Below, piece after piece: positions 11,644-23,350 of a DNA stretch of 64,000 nt. Position 1 is the first letter of the stretch. Every line of letters begins with the position of its first letter. The translations under genes were made by a program, and so were the position numbers. The notes under the pieces were generated by a model that was given only the letters and a program-made list of their open reading frames with translations, searched no databases and had not been told where the DNA came from. The stretch is from Cryptomeria japonica (lineage: Eukaryota > Streptophyta > Pinopsida > Cupressales > Cupressaceae), in the NCBI RefSeq assembly GCF_030272615.1, contig NC_081406.1, positions 211,828,997 through 211,892,996 of the forward strand, written 5' to 3'.

Positions 11644-11893
11644 GTGAGTTGACTTTGACTTTCTGCATTTCTGTTGACTCTGATTTTCTGTGATCGAAAG
11701 CGGGCCTTGGAATCTGACCCTGGGTTCCACCCAGGGTGCCATGGTCCCTTCAGGGTGCCATGGTCCCCTCAGGGCGCCATGGTCCCAATCAGGACTTGGC
11801 AGGGGTCAACTTTCGATGTTCGTCAATTTGCGTATTTGGCATAGATGATTTTGATGATTGATTACTAATTACACTGATGTTTTTGTGTTACAG
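11644..11893 (+). other. element A PMD intron 1 (250 bp)
   Basis: A GTGAGT donor and a TTTTTGTGTTACAG acceptor give a phase-0 intron. It joins the DEPLDE codons to a GLPYMREHTV segment in frame. It contains three AGGGYGCCATGGTCCC repeats (11733-11786). The equivalent C intron is 308 bp with seven. Confidence 0.8.
11733..11786. repeat. three AGGGYGCCATGGTCCC repeats in PMD intron 1
   Basis: Three 16-bp copies at 11733, 11752 and 11771, spaced 19 bp apart. The unit contains the palindrome CCATGG. Element C has seven copies at the equivalent place. Confidence 0.9.
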
Positions 11894-13511
11894 GGTCTCC
11901 CATACATGAGAGAGCACACGGTGGGGTAGATTCTTCATAGTTTGCGAGATCAGATTCCCCGGCTGACTCAGGCAGAGAGAGATACATTGTCTATAGTAGC
12001 TTTGTGGTCTATGATTCTTATGCCAGCCATTCAATTTCATCCTGCGATGCTGATGGCACTCATGGAGCGATGGGATCCTAACACATGCACATTCCAGCTT
12101 CCAGTAGGGGAGATGACGGTGACACTTGAGGATGTGTACCGCATTCTTCACCTACCGATCAGAGGAGCTCCTGTGACATATGCGACCGATCGGTCAACAG
12201 AGGATCATCAGAGGGAGTAGGTATATTGCATAGGGAGAGTCATGCCGAGTGAGACAAGAGGTCGTATCATGGTCAGCTGGCTCTTACATCCTACAGGAGA
12301 GGTGCCCCTCATGAGACATCTTATGATAGCCATCATCGCACTAGTTGTCTGCCCTAATGGGTGAGGTACACACATGCATGGGGATCTCACATGGTGCATC
12401 AGGGCTATGGAGAGACATAGGAGAGTATACGCCTGGGGTCAGAGTATGCTTGCACATCTCTATCATGACCTTGAGGAGTATGTTTTCAGACAGGGTTGTA
12501 GCTTGATGACATGCACACTTCTGCAGGTGTGGATATTTGAGCACTTTACATGCACCAGGCCTGTCAGCTATCCGATGAGTGCGGCTAGCGAGCGACCTAG
12601 GGTATTTGCTTATCCACTTACCAGCGAGTGGAGATTTGGAGATCTACTGTATTGGAGAGTGACATTTGATAGAATGACAGCTGAGGTGACTATATGGAGA
12701 CCGTATCTGCGGATGCACAGATGGGATGGGATGGAGAGACAGTTAGCATGCTTATAGAGGAACCGCCTACTGAGAGGGCGATATCCACATATCATAGTCC
12801 CATTCTACTTTGACCGGGTACAGAGGCAGTTTGGGCTAGAGCAGTGTGTTCCAGCCGATGTACCCATCTACACCCGACACTCACGAGTCCTTCCCAGACC
12901 CAGAGCAGTAGCGAGACCTACGATAGATGATATCGAGATCACAGATATAGAGGGGTCCGACCAAGATGTGGTCACTGATTATGCTGCAAATCCCAGAGCA
13001 CAACGCAAGTATCTCTCATGGTTTGTGAGGACATACCCGGGGCCTATCTTTCCACCAGATCATCCGATAGGCCATCCAGGTCCATGGAGACATGGAGACC
13101 GAGATGAGGATTAGGGATCCAGATTGGAGGAGCCAGAGGAGGGAGAGGGTCATAAGGAGGCAGGAGGGCCTGATCCAACCATAGGAGATCAGCCTAGTGC
13201 TGAGGAGGAGGAAGAAGATGAAGATGACATAGATAGAGATGATGATGAGGAGAATGAGGATGTAGATGAGGATGAGGATGAGGAGGAGGAGGAGGATAGA
13301 GATGATGAGGAGGAGTCAGATGCAACTCCCCATCATTCAGGAGATGATACCATAGCCTTAGATCCTCCCGTTATTCCCCAAAAGGGGGAACACGAGGCGA
13401 TACGGAGACCTGTACCCATCGCACATAGATCATTTGAGTGTGGGGAGCCTAGTAGTTCCCAGTCACAGATGCTACCATATCACGATCCCTACTGGCATGA
13501 GGGAGTTCCAG
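11894..13511 (+). pseudogene. element A PMD gene, exon 2 (plant mobile domain + acidic tail)
   Basis: Encodes a plant mobile domain protein of the MAIN/MAIL-like family (PF10536 type); host relatives act in the nucleus in silencing and genome stability. The diagnostic block is FQLPVGEMTVTLEDVYRIL at about 12090-12150, and HFTCTRPVSYPMSAASERPR and YWRVTFDRMT follow. The frame is cut by stops at 11927 (TAG), 12218 (TAG), 12362 (TGA) and 12755 (TAG). Element C has CGA and CAG at the last two sites. A TAG at 13112 is shared with C. In the same frame after it lies a very acidic Glu/Asp tail (about 13124-13400) and a GEPSSSQSQMLPYHDPYW segment. The direction is opposite to pol. Confidence 0.85.
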
Positions 13512-13591
13512 GTATAGTAGGTTTATATTGATTGATTGATGTTTTGATGATATAAAATGGTACTAATACATGATTTGTTCTACTGCTACAG
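13512..13591 (+). other. element A PMD intron 2 (80 bp)
   Basis: A GTATAG donor, a TACTAATACA branch-point-like sequence and a CTGCTACAG acceptor. Removing it joins VPG to the next exon in phase 1, giving the in-frame SVQEWRSLIQ segment. Element C has the same 80-bp intron at 33152-33231. Confidence 0.85.
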
Positions 13592-13992
13592 CTAGTGTGC
13601 AGGAGTGGCGTTCCCTGATCCAGCAGGCAATGACAGATATTTCTACGACGGCGCAGATCCCTAGTTCCTCACAGGTTGCTTATAGACCTCAAGGGAATGC
13701 GGGTCGGCATGATGATTTGTTTTCCCCATTTCGAGTACAGGTAGAGATATGGAGGGAGAGAGAGCGAGCTCTATCAGAGGACCTTCAGCGGGCACAACGT
13801 GATCTAGTAGCAGCTCAGGTCGAGGCTACCTCGTATCACGCGATCCTTATGGATAGGGATCGTAGGAGTTCCTCTCAGAGTCACTCACGATCTATATCAT
13901 GATATACCCCTATGGGTCCACCTGCACGGCCAGATTAGGAGGGAGCATCTAGTTGTCACTCTCCAGCCACCAGGCCTAGGGATAGGAGATGA
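13592..13992 (+). pseudogene. element A PMD gene, exon 3
   Basis: A charged, probably helical C-terminus: EWRSLIQQAM, then an RVQVEIWRERERALSEDLQRA segment with heptad-like spacing, ending in Arg/Ser-rich sequence. The frame meets a TGA at 13900. By comparison with C, the original end is the TGA at 13990. No enzymatic domain is recognised; a coiled coil is plausible. Confidence 0.75.
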
Positions 13993-14592
13993 TCTTATGA
14001 TGTAGGGTAGGTCACATTTTGGATGTATAGTGACCTACCTTTGTATATTGATCCACATATATATATATATACATGCTTCTTTGTCTCAAACGTGTTATCT
14101 TTAATGCCTAAAACAATGTATATATTGATTAAAGTTAAGACATTTGGTAGATATACATGTATGTTCTGAATTTAATTTCTATGTGATTGATTTCTCAATG
14201 CTCCATGATTAAATTGATACATGTGTGATATAATTAAAATATTTGATCAAGTACTACATTGATGATAGGGAAGAAAATATGTGTTAAGCCTAAGAATCAT
14301 ATAGCTAATGTGATTTAATTTGAATTTAAACACAACATGACACGATTCAACTTAACACATAAAGACATTGTATAATATGCCAACATAATGAAAAATGTAA
14401 ATCTTTTGTAATTTACATAAATGAATTCAAGACAAACCATAAAGTAAAGAAACACGCTTGTCAGGAACGAAGCAATATATAGATTAAATAAAACATCATT
14501 TAATTCTATTTGCTCTAACAAATATATGCTAACATATTATCCAATTTTGAAGAAGTGAGAAAGGAAATAGATGAATGATAAGGAATGAGGAA
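13993..14592. other. element A spacer between PMD and pol 3' ends
   Basis: About 600 bp of AT-rich DNA between the convergent 3' ends of the PMD gene and pol. It has a short (TA)n run near 14060. It is similar to 33633-34253 in element C, where the run is (CA)n(TA)n. It may hold the polyadenylation signals of both genes. No ORF was seen. Confidence 0.6.
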
Positions 14593-16578
14593 TTAAGCAT
14601 AGTATCTACGCAAGTGCATAGCATTTATAGGGTCTTTAAGAGACGTACCATCTACACCCGCTATTTTATAAGCACCTGATCTATAATCTTCAATAACGAT
14701 ATACGGTCCAAGCCAATTAGGACTAAATTTTCCCTTTTCTTCAGGTAAGGCATTCACATTGCGCTGATTCTCATAGAGAACTAAGTCACCCACTGAGGAG
14801 GAACGTTGAATAACCTTATCATTATAGCTTCGTTGTAGAGTTTTTTGATACACTTGAATATGCTCAAGAGCATTTATACGCTGTTCATCAAGCATCTCAA
14901 GCTGTTGAAGTCTTTGTTCTCTATAAGAATCATCATCTACTATACCTTTGAGAGAAACTCTAAGTGATGGAATCTCTAATTCTAAAGGCATAATAGCATC
15001 AGCACCATAAACAAGATTATAAGGGGTGGTTCCTGTAGCAATTCGTACACTCGTTCGGTAGGCCCAAAGAGCATAGATTAGCTAAGTACTCCAATCCTTA
15101 CCATGCTTATTCACAGTTTTACGAAGAATTTGTTCAATTATCTTATTGGATGATTCGGCTTGACCATTTGATTGAGGATAGTATGGTGTAGAAAATCGAT
15201 GTTTGATATGATACTTCTCGAGGAATTTCTTCATGTCCTTGTTCTTAAATGATGTCCCATTATCAGAGACTATAGTGGAAGGTATCCCAAATCGAGAAAT
15301 AATGTTTTTTAGAAGAAATCGACAAATCACTTCAGCAGTAGTAGAGCGAAGGGGAATAGCTTCTACCCATTTTGTAAAGTAATCTATTGCGGTTATAATG
15401 GAAGTATGTCCTTGAGATGAAGGAGGAGAGATTTTACTGATAAGGTCCAGCCCCCATGCAGAGAAAGGCCAAGAAGCTACATGAGAACGAAGTTCTTGGG
15501 CAGGAGCATGAATCAAATTATTGTGTTGTTGACATTGATGACATTTCTTAACAAATGAAAAAGAATCCTGCTGCATAGTTTGCCAATAATATCCCATACG
15601 GAGCAACCTTTGAACCAAGGATTTGCCTCGAAAATGCCCCCCACAGGCACCTGAATGCGTCTCTTCAAGAGCAATAAGGATTTCTGATTTGTTAAGACAA
15701 CAAAGGAGAAGACTGTTATAACCCCTTCGGTAAAGAACATTAGAAAGAATGATATATCTAGCGGATAGCTTGCGAATTCTAGACCTAGCATTCCTATTGG
15801 TGGATTCAAGAAAGGTACCATCAGTCAAGTATCTCACGATATGCGAATACCATTCATCTGAGTCTATAAAGTCACAACATGTCACCAAGCTAGAATCATC
15901 TACAATAGCTAGAGAAATAAGGTTGTGAATAACAAATTTAAGATCAACCATAGGGTCCTCTAAAAATACCAGAGAAGCCACACATGCCATTGCGTCCACA
16001 TGTCGATTATCTTTTCGAGGAACAAGTTCCATGGTGTAAGAATCAAATTTTTGTAATAAAGAGATAGAAAGGTCTTTATACTGTGATAATTTGTCTTGTT
16101 TCGCTTGATATAGTCCTGTTACTTGTCTTATAATCAGTTGAGAATCTCCAAAAATATGTATGTGTTTTATATTCAAAGCCAAGGCTACCTTTATTCCTGC
16201 TATAAGAGCCTCATATTCAGCAATGTTATTGGTACATAGGAAATTGAGACGATAAGATAAGGGAATGGACTTCTTTGTAGGAGAAATCAGAACAACGCCT
16301 GCCCCTGATCCCGTACGACACTTAGAGCCATCAAAGTATAACTCCCAAGTTTCATCTTTCTCTGTACAAAGAATGAAGTCGTCAGGAAAAGACTCAGGGT
16401 TAGGGAAGGAGAAAGGTGAAGGGGCCTCAACTAGGTGATCGGTCAATGCTTGCCCTTTAATTGCTCTTTGTGAAACAAATTTAAGGTCAAATTCAGTTAA
16501 CATCATGACCCACTTAGCTAGGCGTCCTAATAAATCAGTTTTAGAGAAAAGATGCTTCAACGGATCAAACTTCACCAT
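14593..16578 (-). pseudogene. pol: element A archaeal-type RNase H and integrase
   Basis: This C-terminal half of the polyprotein starts with the second, archaeal-type RNase H that defines Tat elements: WELYFDGS, NNIAEYEAL, FGDSQL and HVDAMA supply the acidic residues. The integrase follows, with an HHCC zinc finger (THSGACGGH ... CHQCQQH). Its core has all three catalytic residues visible: D in WGLDLI, D in SDNGTSF and E in GQAESSNK. A TAG at 15082 interrupts it, and the last segment runs to the TAA at 14593 (HLRRYYA end). No chromodomain is visible. Confidence 0.88.
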
Positions 16579-16587
16579 GACATGGAC

Positions 16588-16878
16588 TTCTTAATTTAAA
16601 AGATAATGTCTCAATTTCTGAGTCGCAAACACTAAGGCCAAGCATTGTCTTTCTATCGCAGAATATCGGGTCTCATAATCGAGTAAGGTACGACTTATAT
16701 AATAAACCGGACACTCCTGACCATCTTTATCATGTTGTGCCAATAATGCTGCAAGAGCATGAGAGGAAGCAGCTGTATAAAGAAGAAAGGGTTTAGAAGG
16801 TTCGGCAGGTTGAAGGATAGGAGGATTAGCCAAATACACTTTTAAATCTTCAAATGCTCGCTGACAATCTTCATTCCA
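16588..16878 (-). pseudogene. pol: element A first RNase H (RT-linked)
   Basis: The segment TAASSHALAALLAQHD, YYISRTLLDYETRY and ERQCLALVFATQKLRHYL is the RT-associated RNase H of Ty3/gypsy pol. It degrades RNA in the RNA/DNA hybrid. It is bounded by stops at 16876 and 16588 in the same frame as the RT upstream. The Asp expected at the start of the domain is replaced by TAA(S) spacing typical of Tat elements, in which this domain is often degenerate. Confidence 0.75.
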
Positions 16879-18987
16879 TTAAAAAGTGATATTCTTTTTG
16901 AGGAGTTGAGTAAAAGGAAAAGTACGATCCGCAAGTTGAGATACAAACCTACGAATAGCTTGAATCTTTCCTTGTAAGCTTTTGAGTTGAGACACATTTC
17001 TAGGAGGTGGCATGTTGACAATAGCATCTATTTTCTTAATATCCACCTCAATCCCATGATGTGAAACTATGAATCCTAATAGTTTTCCACTATCCACACC
17101 AAAAACACATTTTCGGGGATTCAAGCACATGTGATATTTACGAATCCTTTCAAAGATTTGACGAAGGATCTTAATGTGATCTATGCGGAGAATGGATTTG
17201 GCTAAAACATCATCAACATAATCTTCTAAAATCTTATGCATGTAATCGTGAAAGATAAGCATCATCGCTCGTTGATAAGTTGTGCCAGCGTTTTTAAGTC
17301 CGAAAGGCATCATTACCCAACAAAACGTACCCCAAGGAGTGGTGAAAGCAGTTTTGAATTGATCTTGAGGATTAATGAAAATTTGATTGTATCCTGAAAA
17401 ACCATCCATGAAGGATAACAAAGCATGTCCTGCTATAGAATCAACTATCATGTCAATGTTTGGGAGGGGAAAATCATCTTTCAAAGAAGCTTTATTTAAA
17501 TCTCGAAAGTCAGTACACATTCTTAATTTATTATTTGATTTAGCCACAGCGACAATATTTGAAATCCTTGGGGAATAATCAATAGGGCGGATAAATCCAG
17601 CCTCCAATAATTTTTCAATCTTAGCCTTAACAAGCAAAGCCACCTTAGGATTCATTTTTCGAATCTTTTGTTTCACAGGCTTAGCATCAGGAACTAAGAC
17701 AATATTATGAGTGACAATCTTAGGATCTATACCAGGCATGTCAGAATATGTCCAAGCAAAGATCTCAGGGAATTCACGCAATAAATCTTCATATTGTTTT
17801 TGTTCCTCTTCATCCAGACATTTTCCAATTTTAATAACTTTTTCTTCATTGCCAGAATCCATCTTAACATCAATGGTGTCGCTTATAAGAAGATTACTTT
17901 GTTGAGGAGTATCCTTTAACTGAGGAAATTCTTTCACAATCTCATCGTTATCAATCTCTTTTCCAAAATAGGCTTCAGTGTTCAAACAATAAGGGAATCC
18001 CCTATTGTGATGATAACGAGGAAGAGTATCATATGCTCCTAAAAACTCAGCTAAAGCATCATCCGTAGGAAAAACATCCAAAGCACAGGCATACGAAGGA
18101 TCAATATACTTAGGGTGTCTCATTGGTAGAGATGTAGAAATAACATTAACACTAATACATGGTCTTCTAGAAGCTTTAGTGCGCTTGCAGGGATTATAAC
18201 CAAGTCCAAAGGCATAATCATAAAGATTATTCTCTAGAGGAACCTTTATTCCTTGTTTGTGAGCACCACAGCCATTTCCATTATACCCATGCTTAGCTAG
18301 CATACGAAAACCACGACCATAATGATCAGCCATTTCAGAAAGAGAAGGTGGTTTTTCATAAGACAAAGAATCAAACCCTTCAGAATTAGAAGTGTGAGGA
18401 GAAGAAGTTTGAGAAGCGGCCACGAAGTTATTGCTCATAGGCTCAGGTAATGTTGATTGATTTTTAGCTTCTTCCTTCTTTTCAGCTTTAAGCTCTCTAG
18501 AAGGAACCTTATATTCACCTACAAAGGTGGGATTAAAATCAAGAGATCCCCAATCATCTTCTGCGAGAATCTTCTCAGGATCAAAATCCTTCTTATGTGT
18601 AGATTCAAGTCGAGAAGAATCTTCTTCAGGAGCTCCAGACTCATCCAAAGAATTTCGATCATTAGAGAGCAAGGATTCATCGATAGGTATCTTGTTTAAA
18701 GAGTCATCACTAGACGAGGAAGGCTTAGAAGAACCCCCTTTGGAAGTAGATGTTTGTAAACAAGCTTGGAAATTAGTATCACCTATCAAGGTATATGTCT
18801 TATTATTATAAATAAATTTAACTTGTCTATGCAATGTAGAGGGGACCGCTTGCATACTATGAATCCAAGGTCTCCCTAATAGCAAGTTGTATGTTAGATT
18901 TCCCGACATAACATGGATAGGAGTAGGCAAAGTAACAGGCCCCACTGTGACGGGTAAGGTGATAGTACCTAATGAGGTTTTAGCCAC
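16879..18987 (-). pseudogene. pol: element A protease C-part, G-patch-like segment and reverse transcriptase
   Basis: A 702-codon open stretch. It starts just after the protease active site, with LTYNLLLGRPWIH as the protease C-terminal signature. A Ser/Glu-rich linker and a G-patch-like segment (18230-18333) follow. RT begins near 17650 and shows RMCTDFRDLNKAS, PLPNIDMIVD, MDGFSGYNQI, MPFGLKNAGTTYQRAM and the catalytic YVDD at about 17217. It ends at TAA 16876. This is the longest intact pol piece in the window. It has no frameshift inside but is cut from its N-terminal part by stops. Confidence 0.9.
18230..18333 (-). other. G-patch-like segment in element A pol
   Basis: Residues GRGFRMLAKHGYNGNG followed by CGAHKQGIKVPL show the glycine spacing of a G-patch, a nucleic-acid-binding module. 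It lies between protease and RT. Elements C (36205-36317) and B (about 28010-28110) have the same segment at the same place. Confidence 0.65.
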
Positions 18988-20126
18988 ATTATCAAAGCCT
19001 CAAATAGGACAAGAGTCAGGCTCAATTAGGGATGTATCCACATTCATCTTATGCAAGAGATTAATGCTACACACATTAAGACCAGAGCCATTATCTACTA
19101 GTGTTCATCTTATAGCAGTATCATTTATGATAACCACAATCATCAAGGGATCATATTGATGTTGAATTTCACTAGTGGGCAACTCATCTTGAGTAAACAC
19201 AATATGAGCTTTAGGATTCATCACAGAGTTAACCAAAGACACTATATTACTAGATGTATTCGGTGGAGGAACATTCAAATCTTTCAAAGCATCTTGTAAC
19301 ATTCTGTGATGAGCAGAAGAAGTTTGAATCAAATCCCAAAGGGATATCTTAGCAGGGGTAGCTTTAAGTTGTTCTATGAGATCATATTCCTTATTAAGAA
19401 CTTGTGAAATACGTGGAGCTTGCGGAAGAATTGGTTGAGGATTAGGAAGAGAAACTGGAGTAACCGGAAGAGGATTAGGCTGCCTATTATTTCTAGTATG
19501 ATAAGTATGGGCAACTGCATGATAACTCTCTCTAGTTAATTGCTTGGCATAATTATAAGGACTTATAGGTTTTCTTCCTTGCACAGTGATGATAGGTTTA
19601 TTTAGAGTAAGAAAGGAATCATACCCCCCTTGGATAGTAAGGAGAGGTGATTTAGGAACTTGAAAGGTGGTAGAAGGACAAGCACCTTGGACTTCAAAGA
19701 GAGGCTTATTATGCTCATTCAGGTTTATCATGTTAACTAATTTAGAAGTTTTTTTCTTGTTTAGAGATTTCGATAAAGCCACAAAGTCATCAAGAGCATC
19801 ATCCAACAAAGCATGATCATATCTATTAAAAGGTTTATCTTTTGATTCAAAAGGAGACATCTCCTCATAGAGGGGATTATTGAAAACAACCATGTTACTA
19901 GATTCAGTGGAAGAGTTGATAGGAATGTACCCTTGAGAGGAATCATTCAACTTATCTTTCTCATCACAACGAAATGGCATAGTAACAAGGTTTATGAGTT
20001 TTTGGCCTCTTTAGGATTCAAAAACTCATCTAAAGCTTCATCTAATTCATCTTGGCTATACTCATAATCGGCATAATTGCATACATCATCATAAATATGA
20101 ACATCTTGCAAATAAAAATCCGACAT
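18988..20126 (-). pseudogene. pol: element A polyprotein N-terminus and protease start (no gag)
   Basis: Starts at an ATG at 20126 (MSDFYLQDVH), matching the start of the long ORF in C. An acidic N-terminal stretch is followed by a frameshift near 20005, where 15 bases present in C are missing. The frame reopens at 19980 and continues to a TGA near 19104, just before the protease active site, which reads DNGSGLNV. A second TGA lies near 19002. No capsid-type gag domain and no zinc knuckle can be found between the 5' LTR and the protease. Confidence 0.8.
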
Positions 20127-20329
20127 TTTGAAATAAAAGTTGCATAAAACTTAGACACACAATGCAAAGAAACAAAGAAACACACTCTCTTTTTTTTTTT
20201 TCCTTTTCTTTTTCTTTTTTTTTTTTTTTGAAAATGAAACTTAAATGAAACACACTAAATCTAGATCTAGATCTAACAAATGCAATGTGAGAGAAAGAAA
20301 TAATTCGTTTCACGTTGGGTTGACCAAAA
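20127..20329 (-). other. element A leader and primer-site region
   Basis: Only about 200 bp separate the 5' LTR from the first codon, much less than the 2-kb leader of element B. It has a poly(T) run on the + strand (about 20190-20230). The bases next to the LTR read TTTTGGTCAACCCAACGTG on the - strand, the expected place for a primer site, but I could not assign a tRNA. Confidence 0.6.
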
Positions 20330-21989
20330 TGTGTGGGGGAAAAAGCGAGACTAGGCTAACATGTCCTAATCCTACCTTTTGACACACATTATGAAATACG
20401 AAAGAGCCTAGAGGTATCGCACAATTGGCTACTTCTTTTTGGTGAAAGAGAGAGCCATGGGCTACCTATTAGGGTTTCTATTCCTTTGTTGTAATTGAAA
20501 GGTAAGATTATGCAAGTTCAATTCTTAACCCCAAAATGCAAGTATGAACTAATAACAAGATTGTAGAATTTAACTTAAACAATGGAAAGCTGCAAACATA
20601 AGGACAAAACAAGAATGCAGATGCATACCCAGAGTTGAAATCTGAGTGAAAATGTTCGGGACGGGGGCGCGGGTGCCACTGTCCTGATTCTGTTCCTGAA
20701 ACTGCACCTGAAACTGCCACTTTGCAACCTGGAAAACTATCAGAACTGCCAAAACTTGTTGTCTGTCAGGAGGACCAGGGTGCCCAGCGCCCCTGTCCCA
20801 GTGACCAGGGCACCTAGCACCCCTGTCCTGGTAGGACTAGGGTGCCCCACGCCCCTGTCCTGGTCTTCTGCTCTGAAACTTGGTGTATGGTTCAGTCTCT
20901 GTCTGCTTCTTTCGGATCTACAACTTGCGGTGTCGTCTGAATCCCGAAATCTGCACTTATATCTGAAAAGGTGTTTGGGCGGCTATATAGGGTTTTGCCT
21001 TAGTCAAACCCCCGCTTTGGTGATTTCCACCTCCATGAATAGCCAAGTTGTATTGTAAAAGTAGTGTGTGTGCAGACCTTGTGTGTGTGCAAGATCTAAA
21101 ATGCAAGTAAGCAAACTAGAGCAACCTAGAAAGTAAACCCTAATTGCTTGTAAATGACAATGTAAATGCTCCAAATCAAGATGCCAAGTGATCTAAAGCA
21201 TGAATGCAAGTGACATAATGAGGCTTATGCAAAGACATGAAATCATACCCAACCCCAAGGGAGGGGTACAAGCCAATCTTCAGTCGATGATCCCTTATTG
21301 CTCTTCAATGCCTTCAAAGCCCTAAGTGAATGAATGGATTTGATGAATGCTTGGAGGATGAATGTTGAGCGTTGCTGAAGTCTTCAAAGATCTACTCTTT
21401 CGCTGCATATGAGGTTCCTGAAAACAAAATTCGAATCCTTTCTAATGAAGAAAGAGAGCTCTTATGTATGAAACCCTAGGTCTTAATTCCAACTTTTGGC
21501 CGACCTAGAGATTGAATATCCCGCCAATTTCTTGGGGTTAAGCTTTATTTTATGATTGGATCGCACTCCTAAAATTTTGGGAAAAATGTCTGGGACCGTG
21601 TGCACTCCAGGTGCAATGGTCCAGGCAACTTTTTACCAAATTTTCAGGGTCGTCGGATATGATGATTTTAGAGAGAATCCCGAAGTTACAGGTGATTTCG
21701 AGATGTTTTGACCTCCGAAATCAAGCCCCCAAGTTCAAAAGAAGGCCTAATTAGGGTTTTTAATTAGATGATGTATTGGAGGAATAAAATGAAAAGGGGC
21801 ACACTTTAATGAAAGGGCCCGACTTTATGACGTGGAGGATGATGAAATAGGACCTTAGACCTAATTAATTTGATTAATTAAGTGCTAAAGGGGAAATGCA
21901 ATGCAAAATGCAAACCGCGGCAAGGCGGGTGCTAAACTAGATGTGAAATTGTACTACTTTAGCAAGTGCGTACAATTTACGATGCTACA
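20330..21989 (-). repeat. element A 5' LTR
   Basis: Partner of 9322-10981, the same 1,660 bp with no net length change. In element orientation this is the 5' LTR. It is followed on the + strand by the second ACTAC copy of the target duplication (21990-21994). Confidence 0.95.
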
Positions 21990-23022
21990 ACTACAAAGCA
22001 TGAAAAATTAAAAACCATGAGCCCCTAATCTCGACAATGTCACCAAGGTCCTAACCAAAGGCAATTAGATCAATCTTGAGTACACAATTAATTTCTTAAA
22101 TCATCAATGTCACATGGCGAAATTAATCAATCAATCATTTTAAACAATTATCTTATTTATTTTATTAAATATCCTAGCATATTTAATTAGATAAATCAAT
22201 TTTCCATCAAATCTTCAAAAAAAGGAAACAAATCAAGAAAGAGGAATTGGAAATTATGAGCACAAATCTTCAAAAAAGGAAATAAATCCAAAAAGGAATT
22301 AATTGACCAAGAAAGAATTAAAAATTGAGAAAAGAAATCAATTGAAGATAATATTGAAAAACAAATTAAAAATTGATAAATAATCTCAGAGAAAGCAATT
22401 AAAATAATTGAACATTAAAATTGAATGAAATTGGGAATAAATCAGTTTTTTCTTATTTTATCTTAATTTTAGTTCAAATTTTTCCTTTAAAACTAAGAAA
22501 AGCATCTAATCACATCAATTCACCTAGATTGTGCTTCCTCTTTGGAAAATCTTGACCTCTCATCATCATTTGATCTCAGCCTTTGGTTTCTTTCTGAATT
22601 TTCTATAAATTCGAGCTCTCATCTCTCATTCAAAAATCCTGGAGAATATATTGTTATCATGTTGTTTGTGCTCTAGGTTCATTGATATTTGTGCATTTAG
22701 ATATTCACATATTAGTTATTGTATACGTATTTAAATCATTTAGCTCATTTATTCCTTAAATCATGTTAGATTAATATTGCATCCATCTAGCATTAATGTC
22801 ATGCTCATATAGATTAAAATCCTTTGTCTTGGTGTAGTTTAGTCACTGTATTGCTTATACAAATCTGAGAGCAATCTTATACTCACATCTTTTAGAAGGC
22901 AATGGGTCGATTTGTTATGGTTTTCATATTCATGCTTATATTTGTCTAGCCATACATGTAATGTCTTAATTGAAGTGTTGTGTATTAAAGATATAGATAC
23001 AGGTCCACTTTTCACACACACA
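21990..23022 (+). repeat. element B 5' LTR (main part)
   Basis: Matches 49240-50302. The shared blocks include CCCCTAATCTCGACAAT, AAAAAAGGAAACAAATC and the CACACACA end. The 5' LTR lacks a 45-bp AT-rich block present near 49345-49390 in the 3' LTR. A TATAAAT box at 22604-22610 is conserved at 49872-49878. Confidence 0.88.
22604..22610 (+). promoter_or_regulatory. TATA box candidate in element B LTR
   Basis: TATAAAT, followed about 20-30 bp later by a pyrimidine-rich CTCATCTCTCATTC stretch, a usual plant transcription start context. The same arrangement is in the 3' LTR at 49872. Confidence 0.55.
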
Positions 23023-23097
23023 TTTCCGGCACCCACCGTGGGGTAGAAAACTACTTTTTCGGCCTCAGAATCATTCTTTTTATCCTACAGGTTTCGT

Positions 23098-23350
23098 CTA
23101 TACAATCTTTGCGAAATATCGTATGAGCAGTTTCACTTCATCGTAGGACATTATATTGAAGCTCGTGATTTATCATATGACATAATATAAAATCCTGTCA
23201 TTTGTCATACGAATCAGAAGATGGACTCGTATGACATACTATTTTTGGTTATTTAACTTTATCTTCTGTCGTCCTATGTTGATTTTTGACTCATACAATA
23301 AAAGTTTTTTGTCGTTCCATTCTATGAGAATTATCATATGATTCTATTTT
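23098..23350. repeat. GTCGTACGAG-type motif cluster, leader 5' part
   Basis: About eight imperfect copies, in both orientations, of a word like TTTGTCGTACGAG (for example TTTGTCATACGAATC, GACTCGTATGACA, TTTTTTGTCGTTCC). Together with 24480-24775 and 47620-47865, these are the main places where the word clusters in element B. Confidence 0.7.

Larger units (their letters stand above)
9322..21989 (-). mobile_element. Ty3/gypsy Tat element A (12.7 kb), inserted in B's 5' LTR
   Basis: Two 1,660-bp LTRs (9322-10981 and 20330-21989) with TG...CA ends are flanked by the perfect 5-bp duplication ACTAC. Pol is on the - strand, so the right LTR is the 5' LTR. A polypurine tract sits next to the left LTR. 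The internal part holds a PR-RT-RNaseH-aRNaseH-integrase polyprotein without gag, and a PMD gene on the + strand. My hand count gives about 70 mismatches between the LTRs (about 4%), most of them transitions. Confidence 0.95.

Noticed and set aside
13124..13531. Acidic open frame as a separate gene
   Set aside because: It is in the same frame as the PMD exon after a single TAG and ends at the intron 2 donor, so it is part of the PMD gene.
20570..21058. Open frames near the start of the A 5' LTR
   Set aside because: Same LTR sequence as 9682-10050 with different breaks; chance frames.
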